Positions 54,534 to 63,884 of a stretch of 64,000 nucleotides of DNA are shown here, in pieces (within the stretch, counting starts at the first letter, position 1; every line of letters begins with the position of its first letter). The notes under the pieces were generated by a model. That model was not told the DNA's origin, ran no database searches, and worked only from the letters and a program-made list of their open reading frames with translations. The position numbers and the translations under genes are program-made. This DNA comes from Pseudomonas guariconensis (lineage in GTDB: Bacteria; Pseudomonadota; Gammaproteobacteria; Pseudomonadales; Pseudomonadaceae): assembly GCF_024127895.1 (NCBI RefSeq), contig NZ_JAMYBK010000020.1:30313-94312 (forward strand), written 5' to 3'.

Positions 54534-56762
54534 TCAGAAGGACGCGGTCAGGCTGGTGTAGAGGGTGCGGCCAGGTTCGTTGTAGGTGGCCGCGCCGGCA
54601 CCGGCGATACCGTTCACACCCTGGGCGTTACCCGCCCGGTACAGGCGCTTGTCGAACAGGTTGTCGATGCCGGCGGTCAGGCTCAGGTGCTGGGTGATGG
54701 CGTAGGTGCCGCTGGCGCCGACCAGGGCGTAGGGCGCCAACTGGTCGTTGGCCGAGCCTGTGACACGCTCGCCATGATAATCGTATTTCTTCGGCTTCTG
54801 CTTGCCGTACCAGGCGACGTTCAGTTGCAGCGAGAGGTCGTCGGTGGCTTGCCAGTCGAGCATCGAGTTGAGGGTGTAGGCCGGGGTCACCGAGAGCGTC
54901 TCGCCGGTTTCCTTGTTCTTCGACTGCAGCATGTAGGTGAGGTTGTTGCTCCACTTCAGCTGTTCGCTCAGTGGAATGGTCAAGGTCCCTTCCAGGCCTT
55001 CCACCAGCGCCTTGGGGATGTTCTCCCACTGGTAGATGGCGGCGTTGGCATAGTCGCCGCTACCGCCGCTGGCATTGCCGACAGGGCTCAGGCCGGAGTC
55101 GATCTTGTTCTTGTAGTCGTTGCGAAAGTAGGTCAGGCCGGCGACCCAGCCGTTGGCCTGGTACTCGATACCCAGTTCCTTGTTGACGCTGGTCTCGGCC
55201 TTGAGGTCTTCGTTGCCTTGCAGGTAGCAACTGGTGGTCTGCCCATAGCAACCCTGGCCGCGGCTGTAGAGCAGGTAGTCGGGGTTGAGCTGGTACAGGT
55301 TCGGCGCCTTGTAGGCGCGGGCGATGCCGGCCTTCAGGGTGAAGGTGTCGCTCAGCGCGTGGGACAGGTTCAGCGAGGGGCTCCAGTTGTCACCGACGAT
55401 GCTGTGATGGTCGAAGCGCAGGGCCGGCGTAAGCATGGTGCCGGGCATCAGCTCGATGTTGTCCTCGGCGAACAGCGAGAAGATCTGCGCCTGGGAACTG
55501 GTGTCGCGGCCGGCACTGTCCAGGCCGCCGACCGCGCCGCCTTCGCTGGTGCTCTGGGTGTTGGCGCTGGGGTCGTCGAGCTTCTGCTGGCTCCATTCGG
55601 AGCCCAGGGTCAGGGTCTGGTCGCGCCAGGCCTGCAACGGCAGGTTGAGCTCGCCGTGGGCGGTGAGGCCGCGCAGGGTCGAGGTGTAGAAGTCGGTGCT
55701 GCTGAAGATGCCTTCGGTGCCGCCGGCCAGGCCTTCGTTGATCCGGCTGTTGCGGGTCTTCTCGTATTGCAGGTAGGCCATGGAGCTGCCGAAGTCCCAG
55801 TCGCCGCGATGGGTGACCGAGTAGGTCTGGCGGTACATGCGGTTGGTCTCGTGGCCAAGCATGCTTTTCACGTTGGCGTTGGAGTTGGTGTTCTGGGTAT
55901 CGCCGGTATAGATGTTGCCCTGGCGGCTGAAGCCTGCTTCGAACTCCAGGGTCTGTTCCGGGTTCAGGCGCCAGCTCAGCTGGCCGTTGAGGTCCTTGTT
56001 ACGCACCCCCTCGCGACCGGCGGGCAAGGTGCCGGCCTGGTTGCCGGTACGTGCGGATTCATGGCCGGCGTTGATGTCCCAGTCGTCGGCGTCGGTCCTG
56101 GCGACATTGCCGTACAGGCGATAGCTGAGATTGTCGGTGAGCGGGCCGCTGAGGCCGAAGCTCATGCGCTTGGTGGCGCCTTCGTCGCCGTGCTGGGGGA
56201 AGTTCTGGTAGAGCGTGACGTTGCCGTGGGTCTGGCTGGAGGCTTGCTTGGTGATGATGTTGACCACCCCTCCCATGGCGCCGGAGCCGTAGCGCGCCGC
56301 TGCTGGGCCACGGATCACCTCGATGCGCTCGACCTGGTCGGCCGGCACCCAGTTGGTGTCGCCGCGGGTGTCGCGTTCGCCGCGCCAGCCATAGCGGACC
56401 GAGCTGCGGCTGCTGACCGGCTTGCCATCGACCAGGATCAGGGTGTTCTCCGGGCCCATGCCGCGGATATCGATCTGCCGGTTGTTGCCGCGTTGACCGC
56501 TGGTGGAGTTGCCGGTCAGGTTGACCCCCGGCATGGTGCGGATGATCTGCGACAGGTCGTTGGCCGGCGGGCGCTTCTTGATGTCCTCGGCGGTGATGAT
56601 GGACACGCCTGGGGCCTGCTTGGTCTCCTCCAGGGCGGTGGCCACCACGGTCTGGCTTTCCAGTTCGATCGGTTGCGGCTGGCTGGCAGCTTGCACGGCG
56701 CTGGCCAGCAGGCCGCTGGACAACAGCAGGAAGGGCGCGAGGGGAAGTGAGCGGGGCGACAT
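54534..56762 (-). CDS. pfeA: TonB-dependent ferric catecholate (enterobactin) receptor
   Basis: The 742-residue precursor has a signal peptide (about 1-25) and a TonB-box-like LESQTVVATALEE. The plug (about 45-160) contains RTMPGVNLTGNSTSGQRG, ILVDGKPVSSR and RYGSGAMGGVVNIITK. The 22-strand barrel ends in a C-terminal Phe (LYTSLTASF). The size and plug sequence are of the FepA/PfeA type. It lies downstream of its two-component system on the same strand, with an esterase after it. Confidence 0.92.
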   Translation of the reverse strand: MSPRSLPLAPFLLLSSGLLASAVQAASQPQPIELESQTVVATALEETKQAPGVSIITAEDIKKRPPANDLSQIIRTMPGVNLTGNSTSGQRGNNRQIDIRGMGPENTLILVDGKPVSSRSSVRYGWRGERDTRGDTNWVPADQVERIEVIRGPAAARYGSGAMGGVVNIITKQASSQTHGNVTLYQNFPQHGDEGATKRMSFGLSGPLTDNLSYRLYGNVARTDADDWDINAGHESARTGNQAGTLPAGREGVRNKDLNGQLSWRLNPEQTLEFEAGFSRQGNIYTGDTQNTNSNANVKSMLGHETNRMYRQTYSVTHRGDWDFGSSMAYLQYEKTRNSRINEGLAGGTEGIFSSTDFYTSTLRGLTAHGELNLPLQAWRDQTLTLGSEWSQQKLDDPSANTQSTSEGGAVGGLDSAGRDTSSQAQIFSLFAEDNIELMPGTMLTPALRFDHHSIVGDNWSPSLNLSHALSDTFTLKAGIARAYKAPNLYQLNPDYLLYSRGQGCYGQTTSCYLQGNEDLKAETSVNKELGIEYQANGWVAGLTYFRNDYKNKIDSGLSPVGNASGGSGDYANAAIYQWENIPKALVEGLEGTLTIPLSEQLKWSNNLTYMLQSKNKETGETLSVTPAYTLNSMLDWQATDDLSLQLNVAWYGKQKPKKYDYHGERVTGSANDQLAPYALVGASGTYAITQHLSLTAGIDNLFDKRLYRAGNAQGVNGIAGAGAATYNEPGRTLYTSLTASF

Positions 56763-56809
56763 CTGCGATCTCCGGAACGTCGGGCTGAATGCGGGAGATC
56801 AGGGATGAT

Positions 56810-56824
56810 AATTACTCGTAATTG
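56810..56824 (-). promoter_or_regulatory. Palindrome and shared motif upstream of pfeA
   Basis: AATTAC-TC-GTAATT (56810-56823) is a perfect inverted repeat. Its minus strand carries CAATTACGA (56816-56824), which also occurs before pfeR. It lies 48 bases before the pfeA ATG and is a candidate PfeR or Fur site. Confidence 0.5.
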
Positions 56825-56837
56825 AGAGTAAAGCGCA

Positions 56838-58184
56838 TTAACTTTCTAAACATTCCTCGGCAGCCGGTAGCACCAGGTGCAGGCACAGGCCAGGGTGGGC
56901 GTTGCTCGCCCACAGCCGGCCACCCTGCAGTTCGATGGCGCGACGGGCGATGGCCAGGCCCAGGCCGAAGCCGGCGCCGCTGCCTGGAAGGCGCTGGTAG
57001 GGTTCGAAGATACGTTCCAGGTCGCCGTGTGCCACCCCAGGGCCCTCGTCGCGCAGGCGCAGGTGCCAGTGCTCGCCCTCGCGCCAGCCATCGAGGCTGA
57101 CCCGCCCCTGCGGCGGCGAATGGCGGATGGCGTTGCGCAGCAGGTTCTCCAGGGCCTGGGCCAGGCTGTCCAGGTGCGCCTGCACGCGGCATTCGGTGCC
57201 TAGCGAACAGGGCAGCCGGGTGCGTTCCCAGCCGCTTTCGAAGCAGCTGTCCTCGCACAATGCCTCCCAGACCGAGAGCACCAGTACCGGCGCGGTGGGC
57301 AACTGCGGATGCTCGGTGTCCATCCAGGCCAGGTCGAGGGTGTCTTCCAGCAGCCGCTGCATGTCCGTCACCTCGCGGCCCAGGCGTTCGTGCAACTGCT
57401 CCGGTGGCAGGCCGCTGTCATGGGCGATGCGCAGCCGCGCCAGGGGCGTGCGCAGTTCATGGGACAGGGTGCGCAGCAACAGGCGCTGTTGCTCCAGGCT
57501 CCGGCGCAGTCGCCCGGCCATGTGCTCGAAGGCCTGGGCCAGCTCGCCCAGCTCGTCGCGACGCTCCAGCAGCGGCAGGCCGGGGCTGTCGAGATCATCG
57601 GCGCGCAGTGCGTCGGCACGGTCGCGCAGGCGGTTGAGCGGCACCACCAGGTGGCGATACAGCAGCAGGCCCAGCAGCAGGGCGAGCAGGGCTGGCGCTA
57701 CGCCATGGGTGACCACGTGGGTCCATGGTGTCAGGCCGGTGGGCAGCAGGCGCTCGGGCAACTGGATGACCAGGCGGCCGTCCTCGGGATGTTCGGGGAA
57801 CTCGATGCTGACGTACGGCAGCTCGTCCTGCAGGCGTTTGCTCATGGGCCAGTCGAGCTTGCGCATGAAGGTCAGGTGGCTCGCCTCCTCGGCGCTCAAC
57901 GGTGAGGTGCCGAGGCTCTCCAGGCGCGGGCCGACCAGCGCCACCCAGGTGTCCTCCGCCTTTGCCAGGTGCTGGCGGAAGGCCTGCGCACCGGCCGCGC
58001 CACCGCTGCGCCATGCCTGTTCGGCCTGCTGCGCATAGCGTGCCAGGTAGAGGCGGTCGGCCTGGTCGAGGAAGTAGGTACGGCGCTCGACCGACAGGCC
58101 CCAGGTCCAGATCAGCCAGGTCAGCAGCAGGCAGAAGCACACCTGCAGCAGCGCCAGCTTCCACAGCAGGGGGTGACGGCGCAT
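56838..58184 (-). CDS. pfeS: Sensor histidine kinase PfeS
   Basis: The 448-residue protein has two transmembrane helices (about 9-30 and 162-182) around a periplasmic domain of about 130 residues that would detect ferric enterobactin. A HAMP region, the HisKA box LSHELRTPLARLR, and an ATPase domain with DEGPGVAHGDLERIFEPYQR and GAGFGLGLAIA follow. It overlaps pfeR by one base and precedes pfeA, as in the P. aeruginosa pfeR-pfeS-pfeA order. Confidence 0.9.
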   Translation of the reverse strand: MRRHPLLWKLALLQVCFCLLLTWLIWTWGLSVERRTYFLDQADRLYLARYAQQAEQAWRSGGAAGAQAFRQHLAKAEDTWVALVGPRLESLGTSPLSAEEASHLTFMRKLDWPMSKRLQDELPYVSIEFPEHPEDGRLVIQLPERLLPTGLTPWTHVVTHGVAPALLALLLGLLLYRHLVVPLNRLRDRADALRADDLDSPGLPLLERRDELGELAQAFEHMAGRLRRSLEQQRLLLRTLSHELRTPLARLRIAHDSGLPPEQLHERLGREVTDMQRLLEDTLDLAWMDTEHPQLPTAPVLVLSVWEALCEDSCFESGWERTRLPCSLGTECRVQAHLDSLAQALENLLRNAIRHSPPQGRVSLDGWREGEHWHLRLRDEGPGVAHGDLERIFEPYQRLPGSGAGFGLGLAIARRAIELQGGRLWASNAHPGLCLHLVLPAAEECLES

Positions 58185-58876
58185 CAGGACGCTTCCGTTT
58201 CGACCAGGATGTAGCCTTGGCCGCGCACCGCCTGGATCTGCAAATGCTGCGCACCGATTGCCGCGAGCTTGCGGCGCAGGTTGCAGACATGCACGTCCAG
58301 GCCACGGTCCAGGCGGGTGTAGGGGCGGTGCAGGACGCTCTGGTAGAGGAAGGCCTTGCTCAGCGCTTCCCCAGGGTGGGCACGCAGGGTCGCCAGCAGG
58401 CGGTATTCGGAACCGGTGAGGCCGGCATTGCGGCCCTGGTGCATGACATCCTGGGCGCCCTGGTCGAGGGTCAGCTCGCCTTCACCTCGAGGTTGCGCCT
58501 GGCGCCGATCGAGGGCCACGCGGCGCAGCAGGGCATCGACCCGGGCGTCCAGCTCGGCGAGGCTGAAGGGCTTGGGCAGGTAGTCGTCGGCCCCGCGGGT
58601 GAAACCGCTGATACGGTCCTGCTCGGCGCCCAGGGCCGACATCAGCATCACCGGCACCGCCTGGCGCTGTCGTAGGTCGTCCAGCAGGCTGAGGCCATCG
58701 ACGCCGGGCAGCATGATGTCCAGGAGGACCAGGTCGAACCCGCCCTGACGCATGGCGTCCAGGGCCTGGGTGCCGCTTGCGCAGGCGTGCACGGCGAAGC
58801 CTCGGTCGTGGAAGTGGCGTTCCAGGTCCTGGCGCAGGTGGGAATCGTCTTCGGCGAGGAGAAGCTTGGGAGACAC
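58184..58876 (-). CDS. pfeR: Response regulator PfeR
   Basis: The 230-residue OmpR-type regulator has a receiver domain with the acidic pocket ED-D at residues 9-11 and phospho-accepting Asp53 (LLDIMLPGVDG). A winged-helix DNA-binding domain (about 135-225) ends VRGQGYILV. It would activate pfeA when the siderophore is sensed. Its own promoter contains the motif shared with pfeA. Confidence 0.92.
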   Translation of the reverse strand: MSPKLLLAEDDSHLRQDLERHFHDRGFAVHACASGTQALDAMRQGGFDLVLLDIMLPGVDGLSLLDDLRQRQAVPVMLMSALGAEQDRISGFTRGADDYLPKPFSLAELDARVDALLRRVALDRRQAQPRGEGELTLDQGAQDVMHQGRNAGLTGSEYRLLATLRAHPGEALSKAFLYQSVLHRPYTRLDRGLDVHVCNLRRKLAAIGAQHLQIQAVRGQGYILVETEAS

Positions 58877-59270
58877 GGCGAGGCCTTGATGAGAATTCGT
58901 TGCAATTACGAATCATCCCACTGCCGGGATCGTCGAGGCAATGGCCCGTTGCTGGCATTTCGTCGCAGGGGGCCTTCGTCAACCGTATGTTCTCTGCGTA
59001 GCGCTGCCCGACGGGTTGTGTAATCTCCCACAGGCCACGGCATCAGTCATGGAGCCAGGGGCACTGGATCTTGGGCAATTTGCTGCGATCGGGAACACGA
59101 TCGACGTCCCCACGTGGCTCCAGCCGCGTGCCGGAATTGGTCCTAAAAAGTTCTGCACCCCAGGAAGACACTGCGTAGGCAGCCAGGTTCGTTCCCCCTA
59201 TCTAAGGATCGATACCGGCCGCTTCTCTACTGCCTTTCAACCTAAAACAATAACGAATGGGGTGAGCAGC
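58877..59270. other. Divergent intergenic region between pfeR and the permease gene
   Basis: This 394-bp gap holds an inverted repeat ATTCGT-N7-ACGAAT at 58895-58913, with CAATTACGA inside at 58903-58911; it is a candidate PfeR/Fur operator. The rest shows no gene that I can support, though the permease frame remains open upstream to 58941. Upstream in-frame sequence lacks the character of the AAT family. Confidence 0.5.
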
Positions 59271-60701
59271 ATGTCCGTACCTCAACAAAACCGCCCGGAG
59301 CAATCCAACGGCGGCCTGCAATCGGGACTCAAGCAACGTCACATGGCCATGATCGCCTTGGGTGGTGTCATCGGTGCCGGCCTGTTCGTCGGCAGCGGTG
59401 TGGTCATCCAGTCTGCGGGGCCTGCGGCCCTGCTTTCCTTTCTGGTCACAGGTGTACTGGTCATCTTGATCATGCGCATGCTCGGCGAAATGGCTTGCGC
59501 CATACCCGCCGTCGGGTCGTTCTACGAATATGCGCGCATGGCATGGGCCGATCATCCACAAACGAGCCAGCTGGCAGGGTTCCTCTCCGGCTGGATGTAT
59601 TGGTATTTCTGGGTGATCGTCGTCGCGGTAGAGGCCGTGGCCGGCGCTTCGCTCATTCAGTTCTGGTTGCCGGATGTCCCGGCCTGGGCCATCAGCCTGA
59701 CGCTGATGATCATCCTGACCTTCACCAACCTGGCCTCGGTCGCTTCCTTTGGCGAGTTCGAGTTCTGGTTTTCCTCGATCAAGGTCGCCGCGATCCTGGT
59801 GTTCCTGCTTTTGGGCGGGCTGTACTTGCTGGGCATGTGGCCGACCGAAACCCAGCACGGGCTGAGTTCGATGCTCGACCACGGTGGCTTCATGCCCAAC
59901 GGCATCGGCCCGGTGCTGACGGGGGCGGTGGCTGCGACCGGGTTCTATTTCGGTGCGGAGATCGTCACCGTGGCTGCTGCCGAATCCTCCGATCCGGTGC
60001 GCTCTGTCGCGCGGGCGACCAACTCGGTGATCACCCGCGTTCTGTTCTTCTATGTCGGCTCGATCCTCCTGGTGGTCACCCTCGTCCCGTGGAACTCCCC
60101 TGCCATGCTCACGCCGTACTCCAGCGCCCTGGCAGCCATGGGCTTCGACTGGGTCGCGCACGTGATGAACGCCATCGTGCTGACGGCAGTGCTGTCCTGC
60201 CTCAACTCGGGCATCTATGCGTCTTCACGCATGCTGTTCGCGCTGACCAAGCGCGGCGATGCTCCGCGCAGCCTGGCCAAGCTGTCCGCACGCGGCGTGC
60301 CGCGCCGTGCGATCTTCTTCGGCACGATATTCGGCTACCTGTCGGTGATCATGTCGTACGTCTCGCCGGACACCATCTTCGCCTTCCTGGTCAACTCCTA
60401 CGGCACCGTGGCGATCTTCGTCTATGTGCTGATCGCCCTGTCCCAGCTGCGTTTGCGTGCGAAGCTGGAGCGCGAGGCGCCAGAGAAGCTCAAAGTGCGG
60501 ATGTGGTGCTATCCCTACCTGACCTATGTCGCCATTCTTGGCATGCTCGGTATCGTCGCCGGCATGGCCTTCATTCCCGAGCAGCGCATGCCGTTGGCGC
60601 TGGGGGTCGTCAGCCTGGCGATTCTGGTGTTGGCGTTCATCACGCGCAGTATCTGGCGGCGTCTCAAAGGCCTGCCCACCGTCATACCGGTGAGCAGCTA
60701 A
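59271..60701 (+). CDS. Amino-acid permease (GABA-permease-like, AAT family)
   Basis: The 476-residue protein has 12 hydrophobic segments. The family signature MALGG-like stretch reads HMAMIALGGVIGAGLFVGSG (residues 25-44), followed by SFYEYARMAWAD and FGEFEFWFSSIKVAAIL, as in GabP-type permeases. The start ATG 59271 (MSVPQQNRPE) was chosen because the conserved part starts soon after and GGGTGAG precedes it; this ribosome binding site is only moderate. Exact substrate is not readable. Strong hairpins follow. Confidence 0.87.
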   Translation: MSVPQQNRPEQSNGGLQSGLKQRHMAMIALGGVIGAGLFVGSGVVIQSAGPAALLSFLVTGVLVILIMRMLGEMACAIPAVGSFYEYARMAWADHPQTSQLAGFLSGWMYWYFWVIVVAVEAVAGASLIQFWLPDVPAWAISLTLMIILTFTNLASVASFGEFEFWFSSIKVAAILVFLLLGGLYLLGMWPTETQHGLSSMLDHGGFMPNGIGPVLTGAVAATGFYFGAEIVTVAAAESSDPVRSVARATNSVITRVLFFYVGSILLVVTLVPWNSPAMLTPYSSALAAMGFDWVAHVMNAIVLTAVLSCLNSGIYASSRMLFALTKRGDAPRSLAKLSARGVPRRAIFFGTIFGYLSVIMSYVSPDTIFAFLVNSYGTVAIFVYVLIALSQLRLRAKLEREAPEKLKVRMWCYPYLTYVAILGMLGIVAGMAFIPEQRMPLALGVVSLAILVLAFITRSIWRRLKGLPTVIPVSS

Positions 60702-60731
60702 CCGTTGCCACACGCTTAGTACGCTGTCCTG

Positions 60732-60779
60732 GGGGCCTGTGCGGTCAATTCGAACGAGCGAATTGACCGCACAGGCCCC
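60732..60779 (+). terminator. 21-bp-arm perfect hairpin after the permease gene
   Basis: The arms at 60732-60752 and 60759-60779 are exact complements (starting GGGGCCTGTGCGG), with a 6-nt loop. A TTTT run follows at about 60785. It begins 30 bases after the stop codon and is most likely the terminator. Confidence 0.75.
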
Positions 60780-60845
60780 AAGTGCTTTTCAGCCGAGCTC
60801 TCTGCACTGGTGTGCAGAGAACGAGCCCCAGCGAGCGCCGCTATA

Positions 60846-60998
60846 CCCTGTGGGAGCAAGCGGGCTTGTCGAGGCGTCGAACCGCCGCGAACACCGGCGA
60901 AGCCGGTGCCATACACCGCGTTGCATTCTTCGCGGGCAAGCCCGCTCCCACAGGGTCCCCGCTGAATCAAAGAATGAGAACTGGCTTGCCGGCGATGG
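60846..60998. repeat. REP pair cluster
   Basis: A REP unit at 60846-60868 (CCCTGTGGGAGC..GCGGGCTTG) faces an inverted one at 60926-60955. Between them is CACCGGC-GAA-GCCGGTG (60892-60908). A further REP fragment (GGCTTGCCGGCGATGGG) is near 60982-60998. Confidence 0.75.
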
Positions 60999-61033
60999 GG
61001 GGTAATGCAGCGTCAATGTCGCTTGACTGACGG

Positions 61034-62758
61034 TCATCGGCCGTTGAGCAGACGCAGGATCTCGTCGAATACGGCATTGTCCAGGCTGCGCGACAAATCC
61101 AGCTCCAGGCTCTGGCGGTAATAGGCGCTCAGGTCCAGGCCGACGCCGAGGGCATACAACTCGATGCGGCCCTCCTGCTCGATCTGTCGCGTTACTTGCT
61201 TGAGGTGTAGGTCGAGGATGTCCTGCTGGTTGGTCTGCTGGGTGGCGCTGTCCATCGGGCAACCGTCGCAGATGACGATCAGGATGCGCCGGCGTGCATC
61301 ACGCTGCAGCAGCCGCTGGCGGGCCCAGAGGAGCGCCTCGCCATCGATGCCTTCGCGGAAAAGGTCGGCCTTGAGCAGCGCGGCGATGCTGGGGCGGGCG
61401 CGGCGCCAGGGCGTTTCGGCATCCTTGTAGACCAGGTGGCTAAGTTCGTTGAGCCTTCCTGGGTTGGCGGGTTGGCCCATGCCGCGCCAACGCTTCAAAA
61501 GACGCCCGCCATTCCATTGGCCGGTCGTGAAACCGAGTATTTCACTGCGAGCACCAGCCAGTTCCAGGGCTCGGCTGAAGGCGTCAGCCAGCAGGGCGAT
61601 GTGCTCGATGTGGTTGCGCATGGAGCCGGAGTTGTCGATCAGCAGGCTGACCAGGCAATCACTGTGCGGGCGTTCGCGCTCATGGCGAAAGATCTCGCGT
61701 TGCTCGGGGCTGATGATCAGGCGGCTGAGGCGCCCGGCATCGATCTGTCCGTCGCGCTGGGCGAAGGCCCAGCCATCTCGGCGAGGCACTGCCAACAGGG
61801 CACCCAGGCGCTTGGCCAGGCGCGGCAGGTTCAGGCCCTGGCCCGCCAGGTGACGGTCCAGGCGCTGGCGCAGGTCACGCAACGTTTCGGGCCGCACCAG
61901 GCTGGCAGCGTTGTGTTCGCAATCGTAGTCGCGGCTGAATACCTGGTAAGCGAAGGCGTCGTTGCCGCCTCGTGGATTACCTTGGGCAGCACCGCCGTCA
62001 CTGATATCGCCCTCGCTATCCTGATTCACATCCAGCAGCAGGGCGAAGGCCAGACGCGCTTTTTTGTCGGCTTCAGCGACGTTGCCCTGGTCGTCATCGA
62101 ACGGTTCGGCATCCAGGTGCTCGATCAGTTCCTGCACCTTGGCGGCAATCAGCAAGGCATGCTCGGTGAACGCTGCCTGATCGTGGCGACAGCGGCGCAG
62201 CAGCCCGAAGGCCGCGCCAAAATGGCCGAGCAGGCTCAGGCGTGGCGCTTCGATGAGCATCTCCATCTGCTCCCCGGCGCGGCCGCCACACAGCAGGATC
62301 CAGCTCATCTGCGCCAGGGTGAAAAGCAGCAGGCCGATGTGCCCTTCGGTGTGCCCGGCGTCGAGAAACTGCTGGCTCCACTGTTCGAAGCGCCGCATCA
62401 GGTTGCGCTGGACGCCTGGATGGCTGTCGCCCACCAACGACTCGACGCGCAGTTGCTCGAGCAGTTCGAACACCAGGCGTTCGATAGGTTGGGCTGGGAG
62501 AACCTGGTGGACCAGCGCCTGGTCGCTGTGTTTCAAGCGCAGTGCCAGGCTGTCGGCCACCCCGCGCCAGGCGTGGCTCTCGTCGCGTTCGGGGTCAGGG
62601 TGCAGGTGCGGTGCGCGCACCGGGACGTGCCGTTCACGTACTTCCAGCAGGCCACCGCGGTAGCGTACGCGCCGTTCACCGGACAGTGCGCGCAGTGTCG
62701 CCGCGCAGAGTTCCTCGAGTTGTTGCTGGCGTTTCTCGCGGCGTGGCGGTGGGGTCAT
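61034..62758 (-). CDS. cobT: CobT-like VWA protein (cobaltochelatase subunit family)
   Basis: The 574-residue protein has an alpha-helical N-terminal part, an acidic central region (DADEP-, DVNQDSEGDISDGG) and a C-terminal von Willebrand A domain with the MIDAS motif DNSGSM (about 375). It also has VICDGCPMDS and the ALGVGLDLSAYYRQSLELD CobT-family tail. In aerobic B12 synthesis CobS/CobT power cobalt insertion by CobN. It follows cobS after 19 bases. The CobN subunit is not in the window, so the actual metal-chelatase role is uncertain. Confidence 0.85.
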   Translation of the reverse strand: MTPPPRREKRQQQLEELCAATLRALSGERRVRYRGGLLEVRERHVPVRAPHLHPDPERDESHAWRGVADSLALRLKHSDQALVHQVLPAQPIERLVFELLEQLRVESLVGDSHPGVQRNLMRRFEQWSQQFLDAGHTEGHIGLLLFTLAQMSWILLCGGRAGEQMEMLIEAPRLSLLGHFGAAFGLLRRCRHDQAAFTEHALLIAAKVQELIEHLDAEPFDDDQGNVAEADKKARLAFALLLDVNQDSEGDISDGGAAQGNPRGGNDAFAYQVFSRDYDCEHNAASLVRPETLRDLRQRLDRHLAGQGLNLPRLAKRLGALLAVPRRDGWAFAQRDGQIDAGRLSRLIISPEQREIFRHERERPHSDCLVSLLIDNSGSMRNHIEHIALLADAFSRALELAGARSEILGFTTGQWNGGRLLKRWRGMGQPANPGRLNELSHLVYKDAETPWRRARPSIAALLKADLFREGIDGEALLWARQRLLQRDARRRILIVICDGCPMDSATQQTNQQDILDLHLKQVTRQIEQEGRIELYALGVGLDLSAYYRQSLELDLSRSLDNAVFDEILRLLNGR

Positions 62759-62777
62759 GGGGGCTTCCTGTGAGGGA

Positions 62778-63758
62778 TCAGGCCAGTGCCAGCAAAGGGA
62801 ACGCCGATTCGGCCAGCTCCTGGTCGAAACAGCGTTGGTAATATTCGGCGACGATTGGTCGCTCGGCTTCGTCGCATTTGTTGAGGAACGTCAGGCGGAA
62901 GGCCAGCGCCGGGTCGCTGAAGATCTCCATGTTTTCCGCCCAGGAAATGACACAGCGCGGCGACATCAGGGTCGACAGGTCGCCTGCGGCGAAACCTTGC
63001 CGGGTCAGGTCGGCCACCGCCACCATCTGTTCCAGCAACCGTTCGCCGTGTCGGGCGACCAGGTGCGGCACCCGCGCGGCGACGATCGCGACTTCTTCGG
63101 CCTGGGGCAGGTAGTTCAGGGTGGCGACGATGTTCCAGCGATCCAGTTGCGCCTGGTTGAGCACCTGGGTGCCGTTGTAAAGCCCGTTCAGATTGCCCAG
63201 GCCCACGGTATTGGCGGTGGCGAACAAGCGGAACGATGGGTGCGGATGGATCACCTGGTTCTGGTCGAGCAGGTTGAGTTTGCCGTCGCGTTCGAGAATG
63301 CGCTGGATCACGAACATGACGTCCGGACGACCGGCGTCGTACTCGTCGAAGATCAGCGCCATGGGGCGGCGCAGTGCCCAGGGCAAGATGCCTTCCTGGA
63401 ATTCGGTGACCTGTTTCCCTTCACGCAGCACGATGCCGTCCTTGCCGATCAGGTCCAGGCGGCTGATATGGCCGTCCAGGTTGACGCGCGTGCAAGGCCA
63501 GTTGAGCCGCGCGGCGACTTGTTCGATATGGGTCGACTTGCCGCTGCCGTGCAAGCCCTGCAGCATCACCCGGCGATTGCGGGTGAAACCGGCGAGAATC
63601 GCCAGCGTGACTTCCGGGTTGAAGCGATAGGCCGCATCGCTCTCCGGCACCAGTTCGTTTGGCGTGAGGAGCACCGGTACGCGCATGCTGGAGTCGATGC
63701 CGAACAACTCCCGGACAGGGACCAGACGGCTTGCAGGTTCGATGTTCAGGTCGGTCAT
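62778..63758 (-). CDS. cobS: CobS-like AAA+ ATPase (MoxR/cobaltochelatase family)
   Basis: The 326-residue protein has Walker A GLHGSGKST (68-76), Walker B ALIFDEYDAGRPD, sensor-1 LFATANT, and an arginine finger region. The N-terminus is short (MTDLNIEPASRLVPVRELFGIDSSM). It pairs with the VWA protein, as AAA+/VWA partners generally do. It is the first gene of the pair, and an IS3-family element ends about 130 bases upstream of it. Confidence 0.88.
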   Translation of the reverse strand: MTDLNIEPASRLVPVRELFGIDSSMRVPVLLTPNELVPESDAAYRFNPEVTLAILAGFTRNRRVMLQGLHGSGKSTHIEQVAARLNWPCTRVNLDGHISRLDLIGKDGIVLREGKQVTEFQEGILPWALRRPMALIFDEYDAGRPDVMFVIQRILERDGKLNLLDQNQVIHPHPSFRLFATANTVGLGNLNGLYNGTQVLNQAQLDRWNIVATLNYLPQAEEVAIVAARVPHLVARHGERLLEQMVAVADLTRQGFAAGDLSTLMSPRCVISWAENMEIFSDPALAFRLTFLNKCDEAERPIVAEYYQRCFDQELAESAFPLLALA

Positions 63759-63884
63759 GAGTGTCGTCTCGGGCCGGAGGGAAGTCTTGATTCTAGGGAC
63801 GCTGCCGGGGCTGGGGAGGGGCCAGTTACGGGGGGGCGATGCGGCCAGTGGCGGCTGGCACTACGTTCAGGCGAAAACTGGCTC

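Noticed and set aside
54528..56750. A 740-codon open frame antisense to pfeA
   Set aside because: It lies exactly opposite the receptor gene and is Val/Gly/Ala-biased without domains.
58920..58990. Sigma-54 promoter (GG-N10-GC) in the pfeR-permease gap
   Set aside because: The nearest GG...GC pair (TGGCATTTCGTCGCA) has the wrong spacing by one base.
61436..62773. A 445-codon open frame antisense to cobT
   Set aside because: It is a mirrored frame of cobT; the VWA MIDAS and CobT tail prove the minus strand.
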